Source of the DNA: Calliopum simillimum
Lineage: Eukaryota > Arthropoda > Insecta > Diptera > Lauxaniidae
Reading direction: 5' to 3'
Length of the DNA: 64,000 nt
Assembly: GCA_951812925.1 (NCBI GenBank)
Contig: OX638371.1
Coordinates: 85,217,298 to 85,281,297 of the forward strand
The translations under genes were made by a program, and so were the position numbers. Positions 34,668 to 49,600 of this stretch are shown in pieces; positions within the stretch are counted from its first letter, which is position 1; the number at the start of each line of letters is the position of its first letter. The notes beneath the pieces were generated by a model, which was not told the origin of the DNA, searched no databases, and saw nothing but the letters and a program-made list of their open reading frames with translations.

Positions 34668-37600
34668 CTGAAAGGTGTATTGATTAGTAGAAAATGTTTT
34701 AAAATTTGCAATAAAATCGTAGTACATACTTTCCAAAAATATTTCAAGCTTCCCTGGAACATTATGATTCATGCAACGTGTCTCTGATACCAATTCTTGC
34801 GATATTGATGAAATTTGATTGTTTGTCAAATTGGCTTGGCAAAGTATAGGCAATCCATGGAAATCCTTTTCAAGAATTGTTAAATTATTGAAAGCAACCT
34901 TTAGAATCTTCAAGTTTGGCAGAAAAGTCTATAATAAAGACAAAAATAATATAAGTACAATAGTAATTTTTATCAAAAAGAATAATAGCAACAATTATAA
35001 AACTTAAAATACATAAAATATCTCCACTCCAATTTTACTAATAGTTTTAAACTAGCCCATCATCATTACTACTCTACTTAATACTAATAGCAAAATGGTA
35101 GGTTTTAATGAAACTAATTGACATTTTTGGACAATATTTCCCAAGAAATTACTTAATATTTTCGAAATTTCAAAGCAAAACGATAAGAAATTTTATTTCG
35201 GTTTTTAATTTATTTATTTTTTTTTTTTTGATTTAATTAATCTGGCTCCCCACAATAAAAACTTGAATTGCTTAGGCTAATTATTTGTTTTCTGCCCAAA
35301 ATTTCCCCATGATAAATTTGTTTCCAAACATATGTTTTTACCAAGACTGTAAAAAATTACCCCCCCCCCCCAGTAAAAACCTCCAAGTCTCCAATCATAA
35401 CATTTATTTTTCTGCTGAACTGAGTTGAAAACTCCCCGTTTCCGTTTTCATTTTGCGACCCACGACATCTCATTCCAAGGTACTTGAGGTTATTTCTGTT
35501 GCTTTCTCCTTTAGAAACCCACGGTGGTTTTTAAAAAATTTCAACTTTTTGAAATACCACCCGCGATTTTTTTCGGAGATAGTGTTGGGGGACCCTTCTA
35601 GTATCAGAATCCGCGAAATCGAACGTCCAGCCGTTTTTTTTTTTTTTCGACATTTTAGTTTTTTTATCGATTTTTGAGAATGTCTCGGATTTATATACAT
35701 ATTATGTACACATATATATGTATGTACGTACATATATATACTTGTATATGTATATATGTGCAATATATATATATGTATATATATATACATACATACATAC
35801 ATACATATAAAAGGTATCGTTTCCGCACCATTTATTTTAAAAAAAAATCGGTTTTTTCGCATATAAAAAAACACAAACAAAAACCGGATACAGCAATAGT
35901 CACTTCAGATGTAATTTTTGATGCTTAATCCGAATCCGGTCTTAGAATTGCTCTATTACTTCTGGACTTTGAGATATCCTTACATAAATGTTTAAAGGAA
36001 ACCACTTTTTTTCCTATTTTTGAAGTTATATAACAAGATAAGGTAATATTATGCCGTAAAATCTGGTATGAAAGTTAATAGCCCTAGCTTTTTCCTTGAA
36101 AACTCAATCAAACCGATAACGATATCTTTTTTTTTGTCGGAGATATCTTTACCTAAAAAGTTAAAAAAGTGCAAAAACACGATTTTTGGCTATATTGGAT
36201 GTTATATGCAGGACACACAACATTTTTTTGTGAGTTTCTATTACCAGAAGCATTTGGTGCTTTCTTTTGGCTTTAAATTGAGCTATCAAATGTTTATCTG
36301 CTATATTTCTCTGCAAAGTTATGTTAACTTTAAAATCATACCATGAAACTTAAAGCGAAAAATCTCGGTTTTCGGCTATATTTGAGGTTGTATACAGTAC
36401 GGACGAAATTCGTCTGCTCTTTTTTACCAATCGACACATTTAAAACCATTCTTTATCTTCAAAATGAGCTAACAAGTGGTCTCTTGTAATTGTTTTCTAA
36501 AAAGTTATGACTATTTTAAGACGACATGTTGCAGCAATACGTATATAAGAAATACTCGTACACTATATTTTAGTGGCACCCCTGTGAGTTTGCACTTCAT
36601 AATGTAATTTTTAAATGGTCATAACTTTGTAGAGGAATATTGCAGATGAACATTTAATAGCTCAATTGAAAGCCAAAATAAAGTACTAAATGTTTCTGGT
36701 AATAGAAATTCACAGAAGAATTTTGTGTGTCCTGCATATAACATCCAATATAGCCAAAAATCGTGTTTTTGCACTTTTTTAACTTTTTAGGTAAAGATAT
36801 CTCCGACAAAAAAAAAAAGATATCGTTATCGGTTCGATTGAGTTTTCAAGGAAAAAGCTAGGGCTATTAACTGTTATACCAGATTTTACGGCATAGTATT
36901 ACCTTATCTTGTTATATAACTTCAAAAATAGGAAAACAAGTGGTGTCCTTTAAACATATATGTAAGGATATCTCAAAGTCCAGAAGTAATAAAGCAATTC
37001 TAAGACCGGATTCGGATTAAGTATCAAAAATTACATCTGGAGTGACTATTGCTGTATCCGGTTTTTGTTTGTGTTTTTTTATATATGAAAAAACCGATTT
37101 TTTTTAAAAATAAATGGTGCGGAAACGATACCTTTTATATGTATGTATGTATGTATGTATATATATATACATATATATATATTACACATATATACATATA
37201 CAAGTATATATATGTACGTACATACATATATATGTGTACATAATATGTATATAAATCCGAGACATTCTCAAAAATCGATAAAAAAACTAAAATGTCGAAA
37301 AAAAAAAAAAACGGCTGGTCGTTCGATTTCGCGGTTCCCGGATTCTGATACTAGAAGGGTCCCCCAACACTATCCCCGAAAAAAATCGCGGGTGGTATTT
37401 CAAAAAGTTGAAATTTTTTAAGAACCACCGTGAACCTCTATTGGTTGCCCGACTTTATTCCAATTCTATTGATCCCTCTCAGAAACGATGACTAAGGAAT
37501 ATCCCATTCCACTTTTTCCTACTTTTATATGTAAAAAAAATACGTATAATGTCCGAAAAGGTCTTGAACCCACTGCGGATGTTATTTATGTACGACTTCG

Positions 37601-40600
37601 AACTTTTAGAGAGAATTTTAGAAATTATATTTAATTTTATGTACATATGTATGTTATATACTTACTGTGGCCATTTCCTTTAAAGTCATCAAATGATTAT
37701 GTGAAAGTTCCAAAAGCTCTAATTTTTCCAAACCAATAAAATCCTCTGGCAGAATACGTTCGATTTGATTATGAGATAAACTGAGGATACGCAAGCGATT
37801 GAGGCCCATCAAAGCACCATCGAGTGACTTCAAACGATTATGATCCAAATTGAATTCAATTAAAAATGAGTGTTGGTCGATGTTATTTTCTTGACGACCA
37901 GTCAACTTCTGTATAAAGTTGTAAGACATATCGAGCTGTTTCAAATGCTTCAGACCACGAATTTCGTTCATAGAAAATTCATCGATATCATTAAATGAGA
38001 AGTTTGCAACGAAAAGTCGACGCATCGGTAGTAGTGACCCATTGAGTGATTTTATATGATTATATGATAAATTTAATTCTTCCAACAATTCAGACTCCTG
38101 AAATTCATCTTTTGCCAAATACTCAATTTCATTATTAAATGCAAGTAACAGATTTAAATTTTTTGCATTTTTTAAAACACCATCAAATGATCGCAACATG
38201 TTGTTCTGTATATGTAGCGTTTCTAATTTATCCAAATATTTCATAGTTTGTGGCAATTGCTTGAGGCGATTGTTCTGTGCTAAGATCAACTTCAAGCGGT
38301 AAGATTCGGGTAACTCATTTTCCAAAGTCTCAATGCTATTCATGTTGATGAAAAGTGACTCCAACTTATGCAGTTCACGTAAAGATCCATTAAGACTCTC
38401 AATTTGATTTCGTCCCAAATGCAATGTTAACATTCCCGGTGGAAAAGAGCCTTTATCAAGACGTACTATATTGTTGCTCGGTAAAAACAGATTCGTTACC
38501 ATCTGAATGCCCTTGAGATCGTCCTGCAGCACTGATCGTATTCGTCCACGCCCCATGTCCAATGTCTTAATTAATGGCAAATGATTAAGCACGTGTTTCG
38601 GTATTTCCTCCAATTCATTGTCACCAACACTCAGAAATTCGACATTCGATAACCCTCGAAACGGTAGTTCAGGTACAGATCTATTTTTAGAATAAACAAA
38701 ATGAAACAATGAGAAACAATTTAAATTTTTAAATATTAAATAAATATTGGCATAAATCTTTAAATATTGCATGTAGACAGTTAAAATATTTTGCATTGTA
38801 TTATTGTTTCTAACATTGCAGTCTTATCTCTTCGGTTTAATGGCATTTTTTGTTAAGATTAATCTAAGCTTATGGTTTTTTGTTTTTTTTTTTTGCATCA
38901 ATGGCATATTGTTCGATTTTATATTGTAACAAAGAAATCAATGTCCTACAAGAAGCGCATCCAATACTTCGAGTGATAACGTATGCAAAACATAAATAAT
39001 ATTTGGTGTTTTTTACTAAATCAAACCATATGTTAAAGTGTAGACGTTCGCCTGTTAAGTCATAATATTTAACAGATACTGCAAATTTTTAGAATTTCAA
39101 GAAATGTTATCAATTTAAAAATGTTTGTTATAAAAACTGAATATCAGGAACGACTCCGTAGTAAAAGTTCAATTATTAGTATGTTGTGTTTCAACGGAAT
39201 AGCAAAGGCATAACTTTAAATTATTTTATTTCTATAAGGTCTAATGTAGATCGGTCCTGTGGGTGAAGCCGATGCATTCACACGATTAAAATCCAAGTCT
39301 TAAGCCAACAAAACTATTTGTACAAAGACGCATGAGTAATGTATGCTTATTTCGTGATTTGGGTTAGGTATGGAAACAGAAAATAGTCGCAGGGGGCTAA
39401 ATCTAGAGAATATGCATGTTTAGGGGTCTTGCCTTACTGATTACACACGTTTGCACCATAGCTCGTCTGCTGTGGTTCACGTTCTGTCAAAGAAACCCAC
39501 TGCCTTGATTGTTCTTTGGTCTTTGAATCAATGTTTCGTTCATGGTAACGAATTGGCCAAAAAAGTATTTTTAGTAAAAAATTTAGGTGAAAAAAATTTT
39601 TTTTCACCAAGTAATATATTTTTCTAAAAAGAACACTTAAAAATTAATTGGAGCAGTTACTAAAATATATCATTTTACAAATTTTGGTGTAAGCTGTAAA
39701 TTTTTGAAAAAACCCTTTTGATGAAAATGACTAAAAACGCCAACTTCAACACTCTGTATTTTAACAACAAATAGTACTAGGTCCAAATCCTCCTGGATTG
39801 TTTTTCTTGCATACCGGAACTACCATATTGCCAAATTTGAGCGAAATCGGATACAAAAATTTTTCAGCTGGTACACTTGGCGTGTTTTGCTTCATATATA
39901 TTGAAAGTAACGAAAGCTTGCAACATTTGCACTTTTACCATTATTTATTTATAAAAAAAAATAACTGCTTTTTTATAAAGTAGAAGCAATATACCTACTT
40001 TCTGACAATATGCTAAGTATATTAGTGAATTTTGTTTCAGACAAGTTAACTAGAGCTTTTCAGCCAGTAGCTACTAATATTAAAAGTGGCATAGAAAATT
40101 TTTGTGGTTCAAAGTTCAACTTTGAGCTCACTGAAAGAAAATTTAAGCAAAAAACAAAACAGCTACTTAACTTGAAAAAGAAAGGTTATGTATGTACTGT
40201 TACATGACATTGCCCATTTAGAAACGATTTATCTTAAGGGAGTAGTCAGGTAGAAAAAGCGTTTTTGCGAAACAATTTTTTTTCATATAAATTTTAATTC
40301 AACATTTTTGATGTTTTTATATGTTATTGTACATATTTTTAAGTAGCAAAAAAAAAAAAATTTTCAATTTTCGTTGACTTCCGGTGAAGATATGGGCGAC
40401 CAGAAGTAGGCCGGTTTTGATGTGGTACCCACGATTTCTCGATTTCAGATCATCTGAAACACAAAAAACAAATTGCATTTTAAAGTAGATGTGAATGGCT
40501 ATCTTGGGTACCAGAACTGGAAAAAAATATTGATAAATAAACAAGTAGTGCAATTTTCAATTTTTTTGGTCTTTTTCAACCTCGTTTTTTGTTAATAATA

Positions 40601-43600
40601 TTGTTAAATATTTATTGACAGTATTGATTCTGGTACCCAAGATAGTCAAATCTATTACAAACGTTTAAAAAAAAAAATTTAAGTAAATCGGTACAGCCGG
40701 AATCGTGGGTACCAGTTCAAAAAACACTGTTCTGAGAAAAACACGTTTAAAGATTTCACAACAAATTATCAATGTTGAAATTATGAAATTATCAAATTAA
40801 CAAACTAGTTTTTAATTACTTTCCGATAACATCTGAGGGAAAAGAAGGTTTCTACATTATTCTTGAGGGTTTAAAGTATCCGAAACGGAAAAAAAAAAAT
40901 TTTTTTTTTTGAAACAAACCTACCTGACTACTCCCTTAATAAGATAAAACAGCAGAATATATTTTGTCTCACAGTGCTATTCTGGCAAAACTAAGACTTC
41001 GTTACTTCACTATATGTTAACCATCAACCTTTAAGGTGAGCGCTACTTTTCGCCTAGGGACTGACTCGTAACGCATGATTAGTGTGCCACAATAGGCATT
41101 TAAGGTCCACGTGACTATATTACCAGCTTTCAGCCCTCAGTTATTCTTACCTAAGATTTGTTTCAATACAAAAAATTTTCAAGTTTAAGGAACACTGGCG
41201 AATATAATGATTGATTGGTAGCTAGAAAACTTATTGAATATGATATAATAGAAATAACTTATGATACATGTTAGATGGTCAAGGATATTAAATCAAACTA
41301 TTAATAGCATCACATATTTGCTGCAATTTCATAACATCTCATGAATGTCAAGAATCTAAAAAATAAAACTTGTTTACAGAATAAAATATTCTAAGACAGA
41401 ACGAAAAATAGGAAATTTTCTTTTCAACAAGGAAAAACCTTTTACGATCAAGCTCAACGATAACTCAACTCAACAAGTAGTTTTTTCGATCTTCTCTCCT
41501 TAAACTAAAAATAAATGTGCGAAGAAGCTGCATAATGAATTAATTAAGTTGTGGCAAACATGCTGTAAGTGTGTATAACTAGTGGCGCCTTGAGATGAGA
41601 AAATTATTAAGAAGGATGTGTCCTCATAAATATTGTAATTCATGTGGGAATGTTTCATTTCAGACCATGCTGACGTCTTCTGCTACTGGGCTTTAAAAAA
41701 AAGAAAAACTTTTTTTTGAATTCCGTTATGGATTTGTTGATTGACATCTATTGAGAGTATGACAACGTCGATGATGGCTATGACGAAGATGAAGTTAGCG
41801 CTATTAATAGCGTATAGAAAATATGATTGAGTCTATTTTTAATTAATATGCAAATTTTTGTACATTTTCACAAATAACAAATTCTATATAAGTATTCTGA
41901 TTTTTCTTGTTTTCTAAGAAAATTACTTGTCATATTGTAATTTCTGGAAAAACAAAAATACATACATACATATTGCTAAGCAAATTCTTGCGTTGAACTT
42001 GATCAGTTTTTCATATAATTTTGTATATCTACACATATAAGCATGAGCATGTACATATAAGTACCTATAATTGTCACACGACCTTTCCTGGCCTTTGGCC
42101 GTTGATTGATCGCAATAAAAACAAAGATGGAAAAACAGTTTTAATTGAAGATCTTTGTCAGAAATACATGCAGAAGAACCTCCATTCGTAAGTTGTATAT
42201 AAAATTCATTGAAATAAGAAGATAATACATTGGATAATTAAAATACACAGGGCAGCAAATTTAGATATACATAGATCATTATGTTTTAAATAATTTTCAA
42301 ACAAAAACATGAATTCTAAACGTACGTGATAATTTTTTTACCCATTTTTATTTGACCAAAATAATATTTATGCGTTTTTCATTTATCCTTGTAGAAAGTA
42401 TAAAATAAATTTAAATACCAAAAGCTAAATTTTGTTGCAAATGTTAAGCCCGTTACACTTTTGGAGGCCATTAATTTGTTAAAACTGTCTTCTCCTACTT
42501 TTCTGTTATTCTTAAGGAAAGTACAAGGTGAAACTCAACCATCTCCGACGAATGGGATGATACTGATTTCTGCGCACTAGTTTCCTTACCTCATTACTCT
42601 TTGTTTTTTTTTTCGAATGCTCAAAAGTGGTCAGGAAGGGTATACAAGTTTCGATACGACAACGACGGACGTCGATTTTCTTAACTCACTGTAAACAAAA
42701 CAAATAGCACTTGTAGAACAAAACGTTGTCAAAACTTTATTATGGTGTTGCCAGATTTTAGCTATTGACATTAGTGCTGCCAGTTCTCGAAATATGAAAA
42801 GTACCACTCGTAAGTACATGTAAAGGGTAACGGAAAAAATTAGTCATAGCTATGAAACAATGCGTATGACGCAAATTATAAGGTTTGGCATAAATCTGTG
42901 GACTTTTGACAAAACAACTCAAATTGTAATCGTCATATCCCTATGAATTTTAGTTGCAGGGATATAGAATCGAAAATCAACCTATCTCGATGTTTTATTC
43001 CAAATTGTATTTGACAAAACAACTTATCTCAAATAAGCATTCCAGCATTTGCAATAACAAAAACTTTTACAATTGCTTTTCACAAAATAACTTAAGTCGA
43101 CATAAGAAAAGGGTGTTTTTCTTCACAAAACATCTCAAGTCGAGATAAGATACAGGTTAAATGGCAAAAAGAAGTTTAACAAAAGCACTTCTTCGAAGTA
43201 AGGTACTTTTCCTATGGAAAGAACTAAATTTCTTAAATCAAAAAATATTTGACAAAAACATCTTATTTCAATTTTAATAAAAACTATTGACCTTAGAGCA
43301 AAAAAAATTATTGGAAAATATTCGTTTAGTATTTATGTATAATAAAAGACTTTTACATTTGTTCAAACTACTACACAACAAGAATGGAGAATCATAAAAG
43401 TAGTTTTTTAGCTCTCCTGAAAAGTTGCCAATTTCGAGTTATGTTGTTTTGTCAAAAGTCCACAAATATGTAAAAGGTACCGGGCCAAAGTTGAGGCAAT
43501 ACTCAGCGACACACAGTGCTGTCACTCCATACAACGAAACGGCATTTCCACAGTTTTGGTTCGATTTCAATAAGATTTGCCATACTCATACATTTTTTTA

Positions 43601-46600
43601 CGCTGTTTTCAGAAATGCAATTAATTTTCAAATGCAATGAATAGAAAAAAAGATATTCAAATAAATAAAACCACGAAAGTTAACTGCAAAAAATGTTTGT
43701 GCATGCTTTTAGGCCGTAAAAAACCATATTAAAATTTTATTAGTTCAAAGTGTTTTTGATACATAAAAGTATGCTGTAAAAAAAATTCAAATTTAAAAAA
43801 ATTCAAAAGCATTTGAAAAAAATTTTGTGCTGTAAATTTTATAAAATCATTGATTTTTACGTAAATACGGGATATTCAGATAAATATTTAAAGTAAACGG
43901 GGAAAAACGGGGTTGTGAATTTTTCCTATCTTAAAATATGGAATCTTTACTATCTGTACGTTTGAGAACAATGCAAGTCCCGTCTTTTTTTTTCCTGCTC
44001 TAAAGAAAATTAGCATTTTCTGGTTTTTAATATTTGAAAATTTTTTTCATATAGGGGAGATGTGTGTACCTTGGTCCACTTTTTAGTTTTTTCAATGTGC
44101 TGGATTTTCCAAAAAAGTTTCTTTAGTTTTTTGATTAAGTTATATTTCTACAATGCTTGCAGCATCAAATGACGTGACAATTATATTTCTATGTCTTACC
44201 ATTGAGTAGAAATATAACTTTTTCCGTTGCAATCTCAAACGGTCCAAGGTACACCATGCAAGTGTACCTTGGACTATCAAAATTGAAAAAGAATACATTG
44301 TATATAGGTAATAAATTATCAAATAACCATTTATTATGTAATCAAAAGTAACATTTTTTTCAATAAAAAAAAAAAAAAACAATAATCATAAAAAATCATA
44401 ACACAAAAAAGTCAATTTCGAAAAAACAATTAAGTAAACAAAAATGGTTGCAAATAATTGCATTAATCATGTAAATACTAATAATAATATTATATTGAAG
44501 AGCGATTATGGCTTCCTGGTTGCCCGTCGAAAAAGGCTCGATGGTCAATAAGCATAGGTCCAAGGTACACACTAGGGATTCCAATTTTTGGACTTTTTGC
44601 GATCCCGGGATTTCGGGATCGAGAAATTTTGAATCCCGGGATCCCGGGATTTTTCGGGATTTGTATGAATTTTTTTTTCTTCCTAAATAGAAAGAATTTA
44701 GTATTAAAAATTCCTAATATTTTGTCTTATATACCCCTACTACACCCCTACAAAGATATTTTATTTAAAAAGTGTCAAAAATATTAAAGAACAATTTCTT
44801 AAAGCAGGTACATTTTATTATTTATTCACGCCTTTTTTAAAAAACAAAAATTCATAAATACTTATTTGCTTCAAAAACAAGCATAAAGGTACATTGCAGC
44901 ATTATATGCTTAGTTAGATACATATCAATACCTTAGAGCGCTATAGTTCTATCTTTTTTTTCTTCAATTATTGGGAAATACAAAAAGAATACTTCAAACA
45001 GTGGTTATTTAAAGTTGGCTGCAATATTGAAAAAACTATACATGCAATTATTTTACCTTACTATATTTTAACATAATTTTATGTTAAAAAATTCTTTTAT
45101 TAATTTTTAACAAAATCAATTTAACAAATTATATGGAATTGCACTACTATTCAAATAAACTACACATTTAGTAAATTTTATGAGCGACTAGCATTTCCCG
45201 GTGTGCGTTTTTTTTTCGAATCATGGAAAAAACAAGAAAGTTTCAAAAATCTCTGGTTCTGACCTTTGGGTGAAAAAAAAAATATTTCCACTAAAAAGAT
45301 GTAAAATGTCATGAAACGTGTGGAAAAGACGAAAAAAAAGGAAAAATTTTCTTAAAAATGTGACTTATTTGAATATTCAGAGGAGATAGCACAGTGGCGC
45401 TCTTCAAAAAATTACAGTTTGGAGATAGGATTTTTCTTAATTCTCGAATATTTTGGTGTTTTAGTGGTATTTTGACATCCCACAGATTTCCACTCGGTAA
45501 AGAAGCCCACAAGGATACCATATCTGCAAAAATCGCAAAAAGTGGAGATAGGACTATAGCGCTCTAAGGTATTGATATATAAAATATCATACATATTTAA
45601 TTATATAAAATAGTGAGATCAAAGTTTTAACAAGTGTTGGACTTGGAAGAATTAACTTTTGTTTTAATCAGTTTTATTATTTATTATTAAAATATGATTT
45701 TAGGAAAATTAAAGCATTTATTATTTTATCATCCAATTTAGATCTAAATTTATTACGTATATAACCTGCACACGAAAAGCATCTTTCTGATTCAACACTT
45801 GTTGGTTGAATTGAAGAAAGATAATCGAATGTTTTCTGGAGGAAATAACCCCTATCACCACATTACAAAATATATCAATTTCTTTCATTAAAACGTCGGA
45901 TAAATTATAAGACTTTCTAGAAAATAAATTTTTTGAAATGGTATTCAAAACTAGATTTAATTTTTCTTTCAAGTTTATTGATGAGTTTACTTTAACTCTA
46001 TGGCTATTGTCCTCAATTTCGCAAGAAGTTTCAGTTTCAAATCTAGAGAGAATACGTTTTATCTCTACTTTAATGAGATTTAAAGATGGAGCTTTACAGA
46101 AGTCATTATTGGGACTTATCAAAAATGAAAAAATGTCAGATAAAATTCTTTCCACGAGCTTAAAGCCGCTTGAGACTATCTGAGAAGTCATACAGAAACT
46201 CGTATGAGTTGTCAAATATGGCAACTCTGATAGTGGGAATGTAAATTTATAACACAAATGATTTATCAGAAGAAAACTCATATGAGTTATTTTGGCATTA
46301 GATTTGAGTCTATTTGAAAATAGAAGTCATAGGAGTTTTCAAATTTTTAAATGTTGTTTGAAAAATAAAAAATTAAAACAATTTCAACAATATAAATTAA
46401 AAACAATAAAAAATTGACAGTAAGAGAAAAAATCATACAGAAAAACATAAGAGAACTAGTCTGAATTGCCTTTTAGCAAAAATGATATTACTCAAAGCAG
46501 ATTTTTCTTTCTTTATAATATCAATAGTGATTTTGATTGATTGAAGAGTACGAGCTAATTGTTTAATAATTTTAAATTCGCTACAGTGGATCGAAGAAAC

Positions 46601-49600
46601 CTTTAAGTCAATACAAGCTGTTTTTATGCTACTCTCAAGCATAATAAAGTGCTGCAGCATATCTAAAAGACTACTCCATCTCGTTTTGCAATCTAAGATT
46701 AACTTCAGCTCTTTATTATGTTCAATTTTAACATAATGTTGTAAGACTTCGTTTTTTGTTGGTGATTTTTGGAACATTCTAACAATTTTTCTAACCTAAA
46801 AAACTTACTAAAGAAATCCCGGGATTGGTAGCACTAATCCCGGGATTTTCGGGACTGCAAAAAGGCTCGAATCCCGGGATCCCGGGATCCCGGGATCCCG
46901 GGACTGAAATCCCTAGTACACACAGATGGCATGTTTTAAAAACTGTCACACCCATAACATATATTAATGAAAATACATCTAAAACACACTAAAAGCTTAA
47001 AACAATAACTAAACTTCCTTCCTGATGTTGTAAAACTGAAATATTTCAAGTAAATTTCTCACAAAACTTTTCGAAGTTTACTCCAAAAACTAATTTTTAC
47101 ACATCGAAAACACTTTTTCCGTCACTTTTTATACCTGCTTAAAGCTTGACGGTCTGAAGTCTACTTATATCAGTCAGCGGTATGAGTGGAAAATTCCATA
47201 GAAGAACATTATCGTACACGTGTAACTGTTGAGTGGCAACCGACACTTGGACCGAGGTACACTCGGACCAAGGTACACACATCTCCCTTATCTTAAAATA
47301 ACTTTAATTTGGCTAAAAAAATTTGCATGCAAAAAATACTACAAATAAATGGGTATGTAGGCTTTTGTATGCATTTTATTTTATAACAATTGCTTTTGAG
47401 GTTTAGGAGCAGCAATTATTTTTAAAAAGCTCTGCGATTAGCAAATTTTCTTAAAGATTTTTTTTTCGAAAAAAAGTTCGAGTTTAACAAGCTGTAACAC
47501 TTACAAATCACACTAGTTTTCAATAATTTTCAGGGGATTTCTTAATTGGACTATTTGCTGTAGAATGGCATAAAAAAAATTTTAAATTTGAACAAAACTT
47601 TTTTACGCAAATGCCTTCTATCGCCGCACTGTGCGACATCTCAAAATTTTCACCTTTAGTCAATTTATAGAAAAAAGAAAATAATATCTCATACTTAACA
47701 TTAAACATATCTGTGGCGATAAGGAAAAACAGCTTCAGTCGATATTCGATAACAAAGCAAAGCAACATAACTTGTATGTATACCGCTTTTGTAATCAAAA
47801 ATCGACTTAAGCAGTTTTTCCTAATTGTCATAGATATATTGTATTTTTAGCTGAAATACCTACACACAAAATACGTATTTTCGAACTTTTACCCCAACTC
47901 TTAAAACTACATTTTCGAAAAAACTTGTTGTCCCAAGGTCATAACAAAATCACACAATGAACATTTTTTCCAAACATATTTATCCATTATATCCTGTTTT
48001 TGTAGATCTGTTTAATCCTTTTTTTTAAAAGCGGGGTTATAATGGTTAAAGTGTTCTGCAAAATTATTTTACGGAAAAATTTTACTATGGCACCGAAGAC
48101 AAGAAACAAAAATAAAAATGCAATGTCCGTGTGTTTTTTTACTGATTCCATATTCACCTGTGTTAGGTGTGACTTTTGTACCTTTGGTGTAGAGGGTTAA
48201 AGATTTCTACAAAAATAGTCCTCGTAATATCGTACAAAAGTTTACCCAAGATGTGATACACCTCAGATTTAAGAATGGTATAGTTTAATCTGTCGATTTA
48301 AAACAAGAATGAGTAAAAAAGGGGATACTTTGAACCCCGCTTTAAAAAAATTCAAACGTAAACTTTAAAAACGCCGAAACACATATATTTTATTTGGCCC
48401 CTTTTAAAATTCATTGTCAGAACCTTGTTATTTTTTTTCGTGTCTTACTATGTTTCCAAAAGTAATTCCAAAAATTATGTTACTTTGTGTAAATAAGTAA
48501 ATTTATTTATTTATTTCCTTTTTTAATTTACAAGTAATAGTGCTAGAAAAAAAACAACACACACATGAAATGTTTTTTTTATTGTAGAATGTAATAGTTA
48601 ATATAGTGGAAAACATCAGAATGAAATGTGAATAACATGGAAATATTCCACAATTATTACTCATCATCCATCATCACTAATAAATCAAATCTATCAAAAT
48701 GCCTAGACTTAAGAAAATTTCTCTCTCTTTTTTTTTGCAACAGTATCATGAATTCGGTATGGACTCACACAGCGCTTTTACTTGTCTTAACTCTTATCAG
48801 AGAAGTTTCAATACCAATTAAAGTTGTTTTGAGTTTTATGTCTGATGACATGGATCTTTGAAACGAGCAATGCCTTTGTGTTGGCATGAAAATTCAGCCT
48901 GGTACTAATCTCTTAAAAAGCTAATCTTCGTTTAATGTATTTTCTCGATAGTTAAGATCGATTAGATTAGTTTATATTGGATTTGAGTTAGTGGTGTGCA
49001 ATTTCTCACTAAAAGCAATAACCGGAAACAAAATCAAAATCAAATCGAATTATCAATTTATCAATTACATTGTCCGACGATTTAAACTTTTTGTAAAACA
49101 CATGAAAAAATCCAAAAAATTCTCAAAATATACGTTAAAAAATACCCGTGTGTCGTCATTTTTTTAGAGCACGCATAATGCTGCGATAGTACGCAATTGC
49201 GTAAAAATTTTTTGCTTAAATTTAAAATTTGCCATTCTACAGCAAATAAGTTTGATTTGTAAGTGTTACAGCTTGTTAGAGTCAAACTTTTTTAAAAAAA
49301 AAAAAATCAAGAAAATTATCTAACCGCAGAATTTTTTAAAAATAATTGCTGGTCCTAAACCACTAAAGCAATTGTTATAAAATAAAATGCATTCAAAAGC
49401 CTACATACCCATTGCTTCAGACTATCTGAGAAGTCATACAGAAACTCTTATGAGTTGTGAAATATGGCAACTCTGATAGTGTGAATGTAAATTTATTACA
49501 CAAATGATATATCAGAAGAAAACTCATATGAGTTATTTTGGCATTAGATTTGAATTTATTTGAAAAGAGAAGTCATATGAGTTTTCAAATTTTTTAATGT

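Larger units (their letters stand above)
44573..46915. mobile_element. hAT transposon, decayed
   Basis: Perfect 8-bp TSD GTACACAC (44565-44572, 46916-46923). TIRs TAGGGATT(C/T)C followed on both sides by subterminal ATCCCGGGATCCCGGG repeats. Minus-strand transposase remains at 45721-46777. 2343 bp. Confidence 0.92.
44054..47288. mobile_element. TA-flanked MITE split by a hAT transposon
   Basis: TIRs GGGAGATGTGTGTACCTTGG / mirror, 23 of 24 match; TA at 44052-44053 and 47289-47290. GGTCCAAGGTACAC units occur four times in both senses. Without the hAT insert it is about 0.88 kb. Confidence 0.8.

Noticed and set aside
35470..37421. Several frames rich in Tyr, Ile, Met and Cys
   Set aside because: Produced by the ATGT/TATA microsatellite in the foldback arms, and mirrored on both arms.
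42630..42800. Possible mariner terminus (CACTGTAAACAAAACAAAT resembles the 5' region of the 52-kb mariner)
   Set aside because: Similarity is short and no TIR or transposase is present; could be chance.
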